Counted from the stretch's first letter, positions 52,310-62,329 are shown. The stretch: 64,000 nucleotides of DNA from Halobacteroides halobius DSM 5150 (GCF_000328625.1 NC_019978.1:2542001-2606000); one strand, 5' to 3'. The notes: generated from the letters alone by a model not told the origin. Numbers and translations: made by a program.

Positions 52310-55300
52310 TTATTTTGCAAAGTATTCTACCCCAGCCTTAAATATCTGTTGATCCTTCTTTCCTATTATATTTTTGGCTACATTTGTTCCAATACGTTCT
52401 GAATGCCCCATCTTACCTAAAATTCGACCATCAGGACTTGTAATACCCTCAATAGCATAGACTGAACCATTAGGATTAAAGGCTATATCAGATGTTGGAA
52501 CCCCAGCAAAATCTACATATTGAGTTGCTACTTGTCCATTATCCAATAGTTGTTCTACCAATTCTGCACTGGCTACAAAACGACCTTCACCATGAGATAC
52601 AGGTATTGAATGCACATCTCCTACATCTACGTTAGATAACCAAGGAGATTTATTTGATACTATTTTTGTCTGGGCTACACATGAGATATGACGTCCTACT
52701 TCATTATAAGTTAGTGTTGGTGCATCTTCTGTTAGCTCTCTTATTTCTCCGTATGGTACTAAACCTAATTTAATTAAGGCTTGGAAACCATTACAGATAC
52801 CTATCATTAACCCGTCTCTATTATTTAATAAGTCGTTTACTGCTTCTTTTATTTTAGGATTTCTAAAGACTGTTGCTATAAATTTACCTGCCCCTTCAGG
52901 CTCATCTCCAGCACTAAATCCTCCTACTAAAGCAACTATCTGAGCATCCTTTATTGCTTCTGACAGAGCATATATTGAATCTTCTATCTGTTCTGGTTCT
53001 AAATTTTTAAAGATTAAAGTTTCTACTTCTGCTCCTGCTTCCTTAAATTGCTTAGCTGTATCATATTCACAATTTGTTCCTGGAAAAACAGGGATTAAAA
53101 CCTTTGGTTTATCTACTCTATTCTTGCAGACAGGCATATCTTCTTCTTGATAGGGCTTAAATTCAAATTCTTCTCTTCTTTCTGTTTTAGTTTTATAGAC
53201 ATCTTCTAGTGGTTCTTCCCACACTTTTATAGCTTCAGTAATAGATATTTCTAGACCATTAACTGTGATTATTTCTTCGGCATTTGTTCTACCTAATACT
53301 CTATAATTTACTGCTCCAAATAATTCATCTAGATCTTCTTCTGCTCCAATTTCTAAGACTAGCGAACCATAATCAGGAGTAAATAAAAGATTATCTTCTA
53401 GTTTATCCTGGAAGGTCATACCTATCTTATTTCCTAGAGACATCTTAGTTACTGCTTCTGCCAGACCACCTAATGTCACTGCTCGCGCTGATAAGACCTT
53501 ACCTGTTTTGATTAGTTCATTTACTTTATCATAAGCTAATTTTAACTTGTTAAAATTAGGTAGTTCAGCTTCATCTCGTTCTAAAGGTACATATACTACC
53601 TTACTATCAGCACTTTTAAACTCTGGAGAGATGACATGATTGACATCTACTGTGTCAACTGCAAAAGATACTAAAGTGGGTGGCACATCAAGGTCATGGA
53701 ATGTTCCTGACATACTATCTTTACCACCAATTGCAGGTAGCCCAAATTCCTTCTGAGCCTGATACGCACCTAGTAAAGCACTAAATGGTTTACCCCATCT
53801 CTTATAATCATCTCTTAAACTTTCAAAATACTCTTGGAAAGTAAATCTTATTTTTTCATACTCTCCACCAGTTGCTACTACTTTGGCTACTGACTCAATA
53901 ACTGCATATAAAGCCCCATGAAAGGGACTCCAAGTTGCTAACTTAGAATCAAACCCGTAGCTCATAATTGTTCCTGTGGTTGTATCTCCTTCTAAAGTAG
54001 GTATCTTAGCAACCATGCTCTGCGTTGGAGTTAACTGATGTTTACCACCATAGGGCATCAGTACACTATTAGCACCTACTGTACTATCAAACTTTTCTAC
54101 TAATCCTTTTTGGCTACAAACATTTATATCTGATAAATTCTCAAACCACTTTTGCTTTAAGTTAGTATCTTCTGATAATCTTCTTTTCGGTGCCTGGCTA
54201 AAGTAACTCTCTTCCTCAGGTTCTGTAACTACTACCTTTGTTTCTTGAGTTGCGCCGCTAGTATCTAAGAAACCTCTACTTAAATTAATTATATCATCGC
54301 CATTCCAATTCATAATTAATCTACCATGATCTTTTACTTTTGCCACTACTGTTGCCTCTAAATTTTCTGTTGTAGCTAACTCCTTAAATTCCTCTACATT
54401 TTCTTGGTCTATTACTACTGCCATCCGCTCTTGAGATTCAGAAATTGCCAATTCTGTTCCATCTAATCCAGCATATTTCTTTGGTACAGCATTTAAGTCA
54501 ACTTCTAAAGCATCTGCTAACTCACCAATTGCTACTGCTACTCCACCTGCTCCAAAGTCATTACATTTCTTAATCATTCGACTTACTTTTGAATTTCTAA
54601 ATAGTCTTAAAATTTTTCTCTCTGTTGGCGGATTACCTTTTTGCACTTCAGCTCCACATTCTTCAATTGATTCTTTAGTATGCTCTTTTGATGAACCCGT
54701 TGCTCCCCCACAGCCATCACGACCAGTTCTACCACCGACTAAAACAACTATATCTCCAGGCTTAGCATCTCCTCTAACCACATCTTCTTTAGGAGTGGCC
54801 GCTACTACCGCACCTATCTCCATATGTTTAGCTAGATATCTTTCATCATAAATTTCATTAACTATTCCTGTTGCTACCCCTATTTGATTACCATATGAAC
54901 TATACCCATCAGAAGCTTCTTGAGCTATTTTTCTTTGTGGTAATTTACCAGGTATAGTATCTTCTATAGCTACTCTTGGGTCACCAGATCCTGAAATACG
55001 CATCGCTTGATAAACATAGGAACGTCCGGCTAATGGGTCACGAATACAACCACCTAAACAAGTTGCCGCTCCTCCAAAAGGTTCAATCTCTGTAGGATGG
55101 TTGTGGGTCTCATTTTTAAACATTACTAACCATTCTTCTTCTTCCCCGTCTACATCTACAGGTACAATAATGCTAGAAGCATTTACCTCGTCAGATACTT
55201 CTAAATCCTCTAATCTACCTTCTTTTCTTAACTCCTTCATCCCCATTAGTGCTATATCCATCAAGCATATATCTTTATCTTCAGAAGGATAGACTTTTTT

Positions 55301-56083
55301 GCGGCCTGCTAAATACTCTTCGTAAGCACTTTCTATAGGTTTAGTATATTTGTTTTCTTCTATTTTTACATCCTCTATACTGGTTAAGAATGTTGTATGG
55401 CGACAGTGATCTGACCAATAAGTGTCTAATACCTTTATTTCTGTTATTGTCGGATTTCTTTTTTCTGTATCTTTAAAATATTTTTGTGTATGAAGTAAGT
55501 CCTCTTTACTCATAGCTAAGCCTAATTCTGTTAGTAACTCTTCTAGACCTGCTTCATCTTCTTCTATAAAACCTTCTACTATTTCTACTTCCGTCGGAAT
55601 GCTATACTCCATTTCTAACTTGTCTGGTTTATCTAAGTTGGCTTCTCTTGAATCCACAGGATTTATATAATAATCTTTTATTTCCTTTATTTCGTTAGCA
55701 GCTAGTTCTCCTTGTAATACAATTATTCGTGCATTTCTAACAATCGGCTTTTCATCATTATTTAGTATCTGCATACATTGCTCTGCTGAATCGGATCGTT
55801 GGTCATATTGGCCCGGTAAATATTCTACTCCAAAAGCTATCTCACCTTCTGCTAATTCTAACTTTTCTTCATATAACTTATCTACTGGTGGTTCTGATAA
55901 TATTGCATGACAGGCTTGATTATATGCTTTTTGAGATATCCCTGAAATATCATATCTATTAACTATTCTTAAATCTTCTAAATTTTCTAATTGAAGATTT
56001 TGTTTTAAATCTTCTAATAGTTCTTTAGCTTCTACATTATAGCCTTCCTTTTTTTCTACATATACTCTTCTGATTTGTGACAT
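52310..56083 (-). CDS. purL: Phosphoribosylformylglycinamidine synthase, single-chain
   Basis: Converts FGAR to FGAM with glutamine and ATP, step four of purine synthesis. The 1257-aa chain joins synthetase and glutaminase parts, as in the clostridial long form rather than the PurS/PurL/PurQ set. The synthetase part shows YWSDHCRHTTF, FKNETHNHPTEIEPFGGAAT and DFGAGGVAVAIGELAD. The C-terminal glutaminase part begins KVLIPVFPGTNCEYDTA and has the nucleophile in IGICNGFQALI, with the His/Glu pair near the end. It is apart from the purCFMNH run and has its own AAGGAGG Shine-Dalgarno. Confidence 0.97.
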   Translation of the reverse strand: MSQIRRVYVEKKEGYNVEAKELLEDLKQNLQLENLEDLRIVNRYDISGISQKAYNQACHAILSEPPVDKLYEEKLELAEGEIAFGVEYLPGQYDQRSDSAEQCMQILNNDEKPIVRNARIIVLQGELAANEIKEIKDYYINPVDSREANLDKPDKLEMEYSIPTEVEIVEGFIEEDEAGLEELLTELGLAMSKEDLLHTQKYFKDTEKRNPTITEIKVLDTYWSDHCRHTTFLTSIEDVKIEENKYTKPIESAYEEYLAGRKKVYPSEDKDICLMDIALMGMKELRKEGRLEDLEVSDEVNASSIIVPVDVDGEEEEWLVMFKNETHNHPTEIEPFGGAATCLGGCIRDPLAGRSYVYQAMRISGSGDPRVAIEDTIPGKLPQRKIAQEASDGYSSYGNQIGVATGIVNEIYDERYLAKHMEIGAVVAATPKEDVVRGDAKPGDIVVLVGGRTGRDGCGGATGSSKEHTKESIEECGAEVQKGNPPTERKILRLFRNSKVSRMIKKCNDFGAGGVAVAIGELADALEVDLNAVPKKYAGLDGTELAISESQERMAVVIDQENVEEFKELATTENLEATVVAKVKDHGRLIMNWNGDDIINLSRGFLDTSGATQETKVVVTEPEEESYFSQAPKRRLSEDTNLKQKWFENLSDINVCSQKGLVEKFDSTVGANSVLMPYGGKHQLTPTQSMVAKIPTLEGDTTTGTIMSYGFDSKLATWSPFHGALYAVIESVAKVVATGGEYEKIRFTFQEYFESLRDDYKRWGKPFSALLGAYQAQKEFGLPAIGGKDSMSGTFHDLDVPPTLVSFAVDTVDVNHVISPEFKSADSKVVYVPLERDEAELPNFNKLKLAYDKVNELIKTGKVLSARAVTLGGLAEAVTKMSLGNKIGMTFQDKLEDNLLFTPDYGSLVLEIGAEEDLDELFGAVNYRVLGRTNAEEIITVNGLEISITEAIKVWEEPLEDVYKTKTERREEFEFKPYQEEDMPVCKNRVDKPKVLIPVFPGTNCEYDTAKQFKEAGAEVETLIFKNLEPEQIEDSIYALSEAIKDAQIVALVGGFSAGDEPEGAGKFIATVFRNPKIKEAVNDLLNNRDGLMIGICNGFQALIKLGLVPYGEIRELTEDAPTLTYNEVGRHISCVAQTKIVSNKSPWLSNVDVGDVHSIPVSHGEGRFVASAELVEQLLDNGQVATQYVDFAGVPTSDIAFNPNGSVYAIEGITSPDGRILGKMGHSERIGTNVAKNIIGKKDQQIFKAGVEYFAK

Positions 56084-56102
56084 TTTATTGCCTCCTTTGT
56101 TT

Positions 56103-56131
56103 TTTGAACCTGTATTTTGAACCTGTATTTA
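56103..56131. repeat. Short tandem duplication upstream of purL
   Basis: TTTTGAACCTGTA occurs twice in a row (unit 15 bp) just upstream of the purL Shine-Dalgarno, so it would lie in the leader. Likely a replication-slippage duplication. Confidence 0.5.
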
Positions 56132-56301
56132 CTTATATAGTTATTTAATTTTGAAATAGGACTTAATTGCATTTTAAAACTTACTATCAATTATAAATTG
56201 TTAATTAACTTTATTCTTAAATTGTATACTTACATTATAGTATGTTATAATTAAGTAGTAAAATTAATAATTCTTATATTATTAATAAGGAGGACTTATT
56301 A

Positions 56302-57183
56302 ATGAATATTAATTATGAATTATATAAGGTCTTTTATTATGTAGCAAAGCATCTAAGCTTTTCTAAAGCTGGTAAGGAACTTTACATTTCTCAATCTGCT
56401 GTTAGTCAATCTATTAAGTCATTAGAAAAAGAATTAGCTACTCCTTTATTTATTCGTAGTACCAAAAGAGTTAGTCTTACTAAAGAAGGAAAAATGCTAT
56501 ATAAGCATATTAAACCTGCCTTTAATTTGATTAAAAATGGAGAGAAAAATATTCAAGAAATTAACTCTTTCAAAAAAGGAGAAATACACATTGGGGCCAA
56601 CGATACAATCTGTAAATATTTCTTATTACCTTATCTAAAAAAGTTTCATGAACTTTATCCTCAGATTCATATTCAAATTACAAATCGAACTTCAGCTAAA
56701 TGTGTTGAATTGTTAAAGGAAGGAGCAGTTGATTTGATAATTACTAATCTACCTAACTATCAAATCACTAATTTTATGAATATAAAGCAAATCTTTAGCT
56801 TCAAAGATGTCTTTATTAGCGGACATAATTATAATGAATTGAAGAATGAAAGGATAAATGTTAATACCCTAACTAATTATTCATTACTGATGTTAGAAGA
56901 AAATACAACTACTCGTAAATTTTTTGATAGTTTAATGAATGACTTGGCTATCGATATAACTCCTGAAGTTGAATTAGGAAGTGTTGACTTATTAATTGAA
57001 ATGGCCAAAATAGGTCTTGGGATTTCTTTTGTTCCTGATTATTGTATTGGCGAGGTAAATAATATCTTTAGATTAAATATTGAGGAAGAGTTACCAGAAA
57101 GAAATCTAGGACTTGTTACTAATGAAAAACTCCCTTCTTCTATTGCTAGTAAGAAATTTATTGAATTAATGACTAGCTCTTAA
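56302..57183 (+). CDS. LysR family transcriptional regulator
   Basis: A 293-aa regulator. The N-terminal helix-turn-helix reads LSFSKAGKELYISQSAVSQS (about 18-37), and the effector domain (about 90-290) starts GEIHIGANDTICKYFL. It is divergent from purL but has no evident metabolic partner, so its target is unknown. AAGGAGG lies 9 nt before the ATG. Confidence 0.92.
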   Translation: MNINYELYKVFYYVAKHLSFSKAGKELYISQSAVSQSIKSLEKELATPLFIRSTKRVSLTKEGKMLYKHIKPAFNLIKNGEKNIQEINSFKKGEIHIGANDTICKYFLLPYLKKFHELYPQIHIQITNRTSAKCVELLKEGAVDLIITNLPNYQITNFMNIKQIFSFKDVFISGHNYNELKNERINVNTLTNYSLLMLEENTTTRKFFDSLMNDLAIDITPEVELGSVDLLIEMAKIGLGISFVPDYCIGEVNNIFRLNIEEELPERNLGLVTNEKLPSSIASKKFIELMTSS

Positions 57184-57234
57184 ATAATTTCATAAATTTA
57201 ACCTAAATTCCTCCTAAAATATAGTTGAAATAGC

Positions 57235-57256
57235 CTAGATTTAGATCTAAATCTAG
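57235..57256. terminator. Palindrome between lysR and azoR
   Basis: CTAGATTTAGATCTAAATCTAG, a perfect 22-bp palindrome between convergent genes. AT-rich, so a weak terminator at best. Confidence 0.55.
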
Positions 57257-57271
57257 ACTATGCTCTAATAA

Positions 57272-57865
57272 TTAAAATTCTTTAGCTAACTCTTTTGCTT
57301 CTGCAACAGAACTATTGACTGCGTGCTCTAACTCTTCACCTTCTAATACATTAGTATTTTCTACAGTAACTGTTGCCACATCTGTGATTCCCATAAATCC
57401 TAAAATAGTTCTTAAATAACGATCTCCCATTTCAAAATCTACTGCCGGACCTTCAGAGTATGATCCACCACGAGCAGTAATATGAACTGCTTTCTTATCT
57501 GATAATAAACCAACTGGCCCTTCTTCAGTATATTTAAATGTAACTCCAACATAAGCAACATAATCTATATAGGCTTTTAGTATAGCTGGAATACTTAAGT
57601 TCCACATTGGAGCAGCAATAATATACTTATCTACTTCAGCAAATGATTCAGCATAACCTTTCATTACATTGTCATTACCACCAAACATATCTGCTATCTT
57701 TTGACCATCTAAAAATTCAATTTCCTCTTCATATAAATCTAAAGTAATTACTTTATCATTAGGATTTTCTTCCTTATACTTCTCTACAAAATTCTCAGAC
57801 ATCTGAAAAGTATAGGAATTTTCATCACTCTTAGGATTAGCTTTAATATATAACACTTTTGACAT
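57272..57865 (-). CDS. azoR: FMN-dependent NADH-azoreductase
   Basis: A 197-aa flavodoxin-fold quinone/azo reductase that protects against quinone stress. The FMN loop KANPKSDENSYTFQMSE (about 9-25), APMWNLSIPAILKAYIDYV (about 97-115) and TARGGSYSEGP are characteristic. It is divergent from an HxlR-type regulator, an arrangement like azoR1 with YodB in Bacillus. Confidence 0.92.
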   Translation of the reverse strand: MSKVLYIKANPKSDENSYTFQMSENFVEKYKEENPNDKVITLDLYEEEIEFLDGQKIADMFGGNDNVMKGYAESFAEVDKYIIAAPMWNLSIPAILKAYIDYVAYVGVTFKYTEEGPVGLLSDKKAVHITARGGSYSEGPAVDFEMGDRYLRTILGFMGITDVATVTVENTNVLEGEELEHAVNSSVAEAKELAKEF

Positions 57866-58143
57866 AATTCATCATCTCCTCTTAATTTAACTTTTTAGTA
57901 AGATAACCTTATCATTATTAATAACCAATACCACCATCAGCTAATCTTTTTAATTTAATGAAACTAAGTAAGCTAATTACATCAAGTTTGGTTCTTACTT
58001 TATGTTAGTATTATTATAGTATATATAAATAACTTTTGTCAACAATATAATTAAATCTTGATTAATTATTTTAAGTTAGTTATCTATTTCTTTTATATTT
58101 TAAATAATTATGATAAACTAATATTAAGGGGTTGATATACTAT

Positions 58144-58452
58144 ATGACAGACAATAAACTATGCCCTAAAGTAGAAAGTGCTTTTAAGTTATTCAGTAAA
58201 AAGTGGACAGGATTGATTATTCATGTATTATCTGAAGGGCCAAAGCGATTTTCAGATATATCTGCAACTATCCCTAACTTAAGTGATAGAATGTTAACCA
58301 AACGTTTTAAAGAGTTAGAGGAAAATGGAATAATAGATAGGAAAGTTTATCCTGAAACTCCAGTCAGAATTGAATATAAATTGACTGAAAAGGGAAAAGC
58401 TCTAAAACCAGTTATGAAAGCAATGGAAACTTGGGCTGAGGAGTGGATGTAA
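58144..58452 (+). CDS. HxlR family transcriptional regulator (YodB-like)
   Basis: A 102-aa winged-helix regulator: KKWTGLIIHVLSEGPKRFSDI and LSDRMLTKRFKELEENGII are typical. A Cys at position 7 (NKLCPKVE) matches the quinone-sensing Cys near the N-terminus of YodB. With divergent azoR it probably forms a redox-controlled pair. I prefer the ATG at 58144; the frame also has a TTG at 58132, but that directly abuts the AAGGGG Shine-Dalgarno. Confidence 0.9.
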   Translation: MTDNKLCPKVESAFKLFSKKWTGLIIHVLSEGPKRFSDISATIPNLSDRMLTKRFKELEENGIIDRKVYPETPVRIEYKLTEKGKALKPVMKAMETWAEEWM

Positions 58453-58453
58453 A

Positions 58454-58482
58454 AAAGCCTTGTGATTCAATCACAAGGCTTT
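58454..58482. terminator. Terminator between hxlR and purH
   Basis: AAAGCCTTGTGAT-TCA-ATCACAAGGCTTT, thirteen-base stem with flanking A and T runs; it serves hxlR and probably also the end of the purH transcript. Confidence 0.86.
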
Positions 58483-58503
58483 TAGTATATTAACTATTAA
58501 ATT

Positions 58504-60069
58504 TTAGTGTCTAAAATGTCTTCTGCCAGTAAAGACCATGGCAATTCCGTTCTTATTAGCAGCTTCAATTACTTGCTCGTCTCTAATAGAACCACCTGGC
58601 TGAATAACTGCTTTAATCCCTTTAGCAGCTGCTTCTTCAATTGCATCTGGGAAAGGGAAGAAAGCATCAGAAGCCACAACTCCACCCTCTTGGCGACCAT
58701 CAGCTTTACGGCCAGCAATAATCATAGAATCAACGCGACTCATTTGGCCAGCACCAACTCCAACTACCATTTCATCTTTAGCCATGACAATGGCATTTGA
58801 TTTAACGTGCTTAACTACTTTCCAACTAAATAATAGATCTTTTAGTTGTTCTGCAGTCGGTTTAACATCAGTAACTACTTCTAGTTCACTTTCATCTGTC
58901 TCTACAATATCTCGCTCTTGAACTAATAAACCACCAACTACTTTCTTTAAGTTATAACCTGGCTCATCACGATTAATAGATAAATCTCCTGTCTCTAATA
59001 GTCGAACACTATCCCATCTCTCTTTTAAAATTTCAAGTGCTTGATCAGTAAACTGAGGGCCAATTACTACTTCAATAAACTTATCTTCATCTGCTATTTC
59101 TTGGGCTACATCTGCTGTTACTTTACGATTTAAAGCAACAATGCTACCAAAAGCAGATAATGGATCTCCTGCATGGGCTTTTTTATAAGCATCAAGTAAA
59201 TTATCACTCTGAGCCATACCACAAGGATTAGCGTGCTTAATTACTGCAGCAGCAGGCTGATCTGGAAATTCTTTTACTAACTCTAAAGCTCCATTGGTGT
59301 CATTAATATTATTGAATGATAAATCTTTACCATGTAATTGTTTAGCGGTAGTAATAGATGGTTCATTAAGTTCTTGCTCTTGATAAAAGGCTGCATCTTG
59401 ATGTGGGTTTTCTCCGTATCGTAAATCAGATTTTTTAGTATAAGCATCTAACATAGTTTCAGGAAGTTCATCATCACTTACTAATCCACCTAAATATTTC
59501 TGAATTAAACTATCATATTTAGCAGTATGTTCAAAAGCTTTATGGGCCAACTTCATCCGTTTCTCATCACTCAAAGCTCCATCATTTACTTGTAATTCTT
59601 CTAAAATACTATTATAATCAGTTGGATCAACAACCACTCCCACATCAGTAAAGTTTTTAGCAGCAGAGCGAATCATTGTTGGCCCACCAATATCTATATT
59701 CTCAACAGCCTCTTCTAAAGTTACATCATCTTGAGCAATAGTTTCAGCAAAAGGATAAAGGTTACAAACAATTAAATCAATTGGTTTAATTCCTTGCTCT
59801 TTGATCTCTTCCATGTGTTCTTGATTATCTCTAACCGCCAAAATACCACCATGAACAGCTGGATGTAAAGTTTTTACTCGTCCATTCATCATTTCTGGAT
59901 AGTCAGTTACGTCACTAATCTCTACTACTTCTACACCAGCTTCTTTAATTTTTTGTGCAGTTCCACCAGTAGAAATGATAGTTACTCCTAACTCTCTTAG
60001 ACCTTTAGCAAAATCAACAATTCCTTCCTTATCAGAAACACTTAATAAAGCCTGTCTGATTTTTGTCAT
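58504..60069 (-). CDS. purH: Bifunctional AICAR transformylase / IMP cyclohydrolase
   Basis: Carries out the last two steps to IMP. The N-terminal IMP-cyclohydrolase domain shows LLSVSDKEGIVDFAKGL and GRVKTLHPAVHGGIL; the C-terminal transformylase domain has IKHANPCGMAQ with the Lys-His pair. The start at 60069 is chosen because GGGGTGA stands 5 nt upstream; an earlier in-frame start would include it. 521 aa. Last gene of purC-F-M-N-H, separated from purN by a 389-nt repeat-bearing gap. Confidence 0.96.
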   Translation of the reverse strand: MTKIRQALLSVSDKEGIVDFAKGLRELGVTIISTGGTAQKIKEAGVEVVEISDVTDYPEMMNGRVKTLHPAVHGGILAVRDNQEHMEEIKEQGIKPIDLIVCNLYPFAETIAQDDVTLEEAVENIDIGGPTMIRSAAKNFTDVGVVVDPTDYNSILEELQVNDGALSDEKRMKLAHKAFEHTAKYDSLIQKYLGGLVSDDELPETMLDAYTKKSDLRYGENPHQDAAFYQEQELNEPSITTAKQLHGKDLSFNNINDTNGALELVKEFPDQPAAAVIKHANPCGMAQSDNLLDAYKKAHAGDPLSAFGSIVALNRKVTADVAQEIADEDKFIEVVIGPQFTDQALEILKERWDSVRLLETGDLSINRDEPGYNLKKVVGGLLVQERDIVETDESELEVVTDVKPTAEQLKDLLFSWKVVKHVKSNAIVMAKDEMVVGVGAGQMSRVDSMIIAGRKADGRQEGGVVASDAFFPFPDAIEEAAAKGIKAVIQPGGSIRDEQVIEAANKNGIAMVFTGRRHFRH

Positions 60070-60084
60070 TTTTTCACCCCGCAA

Positions 60085-60458
60085 ATATTATTAATTGACA
60101 ATTGATAATGTACAATATTCAGGGGAATAAATTCCCCGTTCATGCTTCGCTACAATTAAAATCATAAACCAATAAAATCAAGCAACTAATTGACACTAAA
60201 ATTAAACAAATTAAGAACTGTAATTCAATAAAAAATTTAATTTGTAATTTCTAATAATAACTTTCTTGATTCAATCATTTATCCCTTTAAAGTAGCATAG
60301 TATTGAATTTAATTAAGCATTTTAGTATTCAACTTAAATTCAACCGTTATTTTATTATTAATTTTAGTTAGTTGATATTGTATTGATTTTTAAATTAAAT
60401 CTGTCTTGATTTGTGTTAATCCGTGGCTAGGTCTTGACCTTTAATTGTTTATTGTTAA
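60085..60458. repeat. Repeat-bearing intergenic element between purN and purH
   Basis: A roughly 370-nt gap without a gene. Its left end carries TTAATTGACAATTGATAATG then TACAAT, next to a hairpin GGGGAATAAATTCCCC (60122-60137) and TTCATGCTTCGCTAC. Its right end carries ATTGTTTATTGTTAATTATT, an inverted relative of the left end. The phrase AATCCGTGGCTAGG lies at 60418. This looks like a decayed non-autonomous element flanked by AATTGACAAT repeats. The hairpin could also reduce read-through into purH. Confidence 0.55.
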
Positions 60459-61064
60459 TTATTCTTTGATTATAACTTTGCCATTTTTAACCTCTAATTT
60501 ATCTTCTGCATACAACCTAATTGCTTTAGGATAAATTTTGTGTTCTTTTTGTAAAATTCGATTAGCTAAAGTTTCTTCCGTATCATCTTCTTTAACTGGT
60601 ACTGTAGCCTGTAGAATTATTGGCCCAGTATCCATTCCTTCATCAGCAAAATGAACCGTACAACCAGCTACCTTGACTCCATAATCTAAAGCTTGCTTCT
60701 GAGCATGAAGTCCTTTAAAGGCTGGTAATAAAGAGGGATGAATATTCATCACACTATCCTTATACTTTTTCACAAAATAAGGAGTTAATAATCGCATAAA
60801 ACCAGCCATTATCACTAACTGAACATTATGTTGTTCTAAAATATCAATCATGCCTTGTTCAAACTCTTCTGTAGTATTATAGTCTTGGGGATTAACATAT
60901 TGATTATCAATGTCATACTTAGCAGCTCTCTCTAACGCCTTAGCTGTCTCTTTATCACTAATAACTACTTCAATTTCAGCCGGTATTTCACCAGCTTTTA
61001 TTCCATCAATAATAGATTGGAGATTAGTACCTCTTCCTGACGCTAAAACTCCTATTTTTAACAT
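60459..61064 (-). CDS. purN: Phosphoribosylglycinamide formyltransferase
   Basis: Transfers a formyl group from 10-formyl-THF to GAR. The 201-aa protein begins KIGVLASGRGTNLQSII, has AGFMRLL and the catalytic NIHPSLLPAFKG (about 106-117, Asn and His), and the Asp in DEGMDTGPII. It follows purM after a 212-nt gap that contains short repeats. Confidence 0.96.
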   Translation of the reverse strand: MLKIGVLASGRGTNLQSIIDGIKAGEIPAEIEVVISDKETAKALERAAKYDIDNQYVNPQDYNTTEEFEQGMIDILEQHNVQLVIMAGFMRLLTPYFVKKYKDSVMNIHPSLLPAFKGLHAQKQALDYGVKVAGCTVHFADEGMDTGPIILQATVPVKEDDTEETLANRILQKEHKIYPKAIRLYAEDKLEVKNGKVIIKE

Positions 61065-61081
61065 TTCAACACCTCACCCGC

Positions 61082-61312
61082 TTTAAATTGACAATTTACA
61101 ATGTACAATTTACAGTTAAAAAACAAGGTCAAAACCAAATAAAGCTTTAATATTAAATTTATTAATAAAAACTTGAATCTAGGAATTATATAACTTTTAT
61201 GGTTTTACTCAGCCTCGACCTTAACCTTAATCTTGAATCTACTCAATCTCAAACTATATTCTTTATTATTTGATCTTTAATTATCAATTGTTAATTTTCC
61301 ATTGTCAATTGC
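61082..61312. repeat. Repeat-bearing element between purM and purN, reaching into purM
   Basis: Left end TAAATTGACAATTTACAATG then TACAATTTAC (61083-61112). Right end TTATCAATTGTTAATTTTCC then ATTGTCAATTGC (61281-61312), inverted relative to the left. The right end lies inside the purM frame and encodes its last dozen residues. The middle is AT-rich with repeated CTTGAATCTA at 61173 and 61233. Confidence 0.6.
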
Positions 61313-62329
61313 ACTTTCTTGCACTTCCCCAATCACATATGCTTTTTCTCCTAATTCATTCGCCTGCTTAACTACATCTGCTGCTTCTGCTGCCGGCACA
61401 ACCAATGTCATTCCTACTCCCATATTGAAAGTACGATACATCTCTCGTTCTGCTATATCTCCTATATCTTGCATTAAATTAAAGATAGTTTGCGTTGGCC
61501 AACTAGTTTGATCAATCACTGCTTGTAAATCATCTGGTAGAATCCGAGGTAGATTCTCAATTAATCCTCCACCAGTAATATGAGCAATGCCATTAACTTG
61601 ATACTGCTCTAAAATTTCTAAAACTGGCTGAACATAAATTCTTGTTGGCTTTAATAATTCTTCTCCTAAAGTAGTCTCTAACCCCTCTATTTGATCCTCA
61701 ACATCATAACCTGCTACATCAAAAAAGACTTTTCTAGCTAGTGTATAACCATTACTATGAATCCCATTAGAAGCTAAACCAATAACCTTATCTCCAGCTG
61801 CAATATTTGCCCCAGTAATAATCTTGTCCTTATCAACCATTCCCACGACAAAACCAGCTAAATCATACTCACCACTATCATAAAAGTCAGGCATCTCTGC
61901 TGTTTCTCCACCAATTAAAGCACAACCTGCTTCTTTACAACCAGCAGTAATCCCTTTAACAACCTCTGCTACACTATCTGGCTTTAATTTACCAGTCGCT
62001 AAATAATCTAAAAAGAATAATGGCCTAGCTCCTTGGGCCAAAATATCATTAACAGACATAGCTACTAAATCAATTCCTACCGTATTATGTTGGCCCGTCA
62101 TAAAGGCAAGTTTTAACTTAGTTCCTACTCCATCAGTCCCTGAAACTAATACCGGTTCATTATAATCACCGAAATCAGGAGCAAATAAGGCCCCAAAACT
62201 ACCTAATCCTGTTAAAACTTCAGAAGTAAAAGTATCTGCTACATCATCCTTTAATTTATCTACTGCTTCTTCTCCCGCTTCAATATCTACCCCAGCATCT
62301 TTATAGGTTAATCCCATTCTAGCTAACAC
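61277..62329 (-). CDS. purM: Phosphoribosylformylglycinamidine cyclo-ligase
   Basis: Closes the imidazole ring, FGAM to AIR. The 350-aa protein shows YKDAGVDIEAGEEAV, SGTDGVGTKLKLAF, GGETAEMPDFY and ITGGGLIENLPRIL. The usual C-terminus ends near YVIGEVQ; here it continues with ESAIDNGKLTIDN, encoded by the AATTGACAAT-type repeat. This tail is probably not functional and replaced the original stop region. Confidence 0.96.
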   Translation of the reverse strand: MLARMGLTYKDAGVDIEAGEEAVDKLKDDVADTFTSEVLTGLGSFGALFAPDFGDYNEPVLVSGTDGVGTKLKLAFMTGQHNTVGIDLVAMSVNDILAQGARPLFFLDYLATGKLKPDSVAEVVKGITAGCKEAGCALIGGETAEMPDFYDSGEYDLAGFVVGMVDKDKIITGANIAAGDKVIGLASNGIHSNGYTLARKVFFDVAGYDVEDQIEGLETTLGEELLKPTRIYVQPVLEILEQYQVNGIAHITGGGLIENLPRILPDDLQAVIDQTSWPTQTIFNLMQDIGDIAEREMYRTFNMGVGMTLVVPAAEAADVVKQANELGEKAYVIGEVQESAIDNGKLTIDN

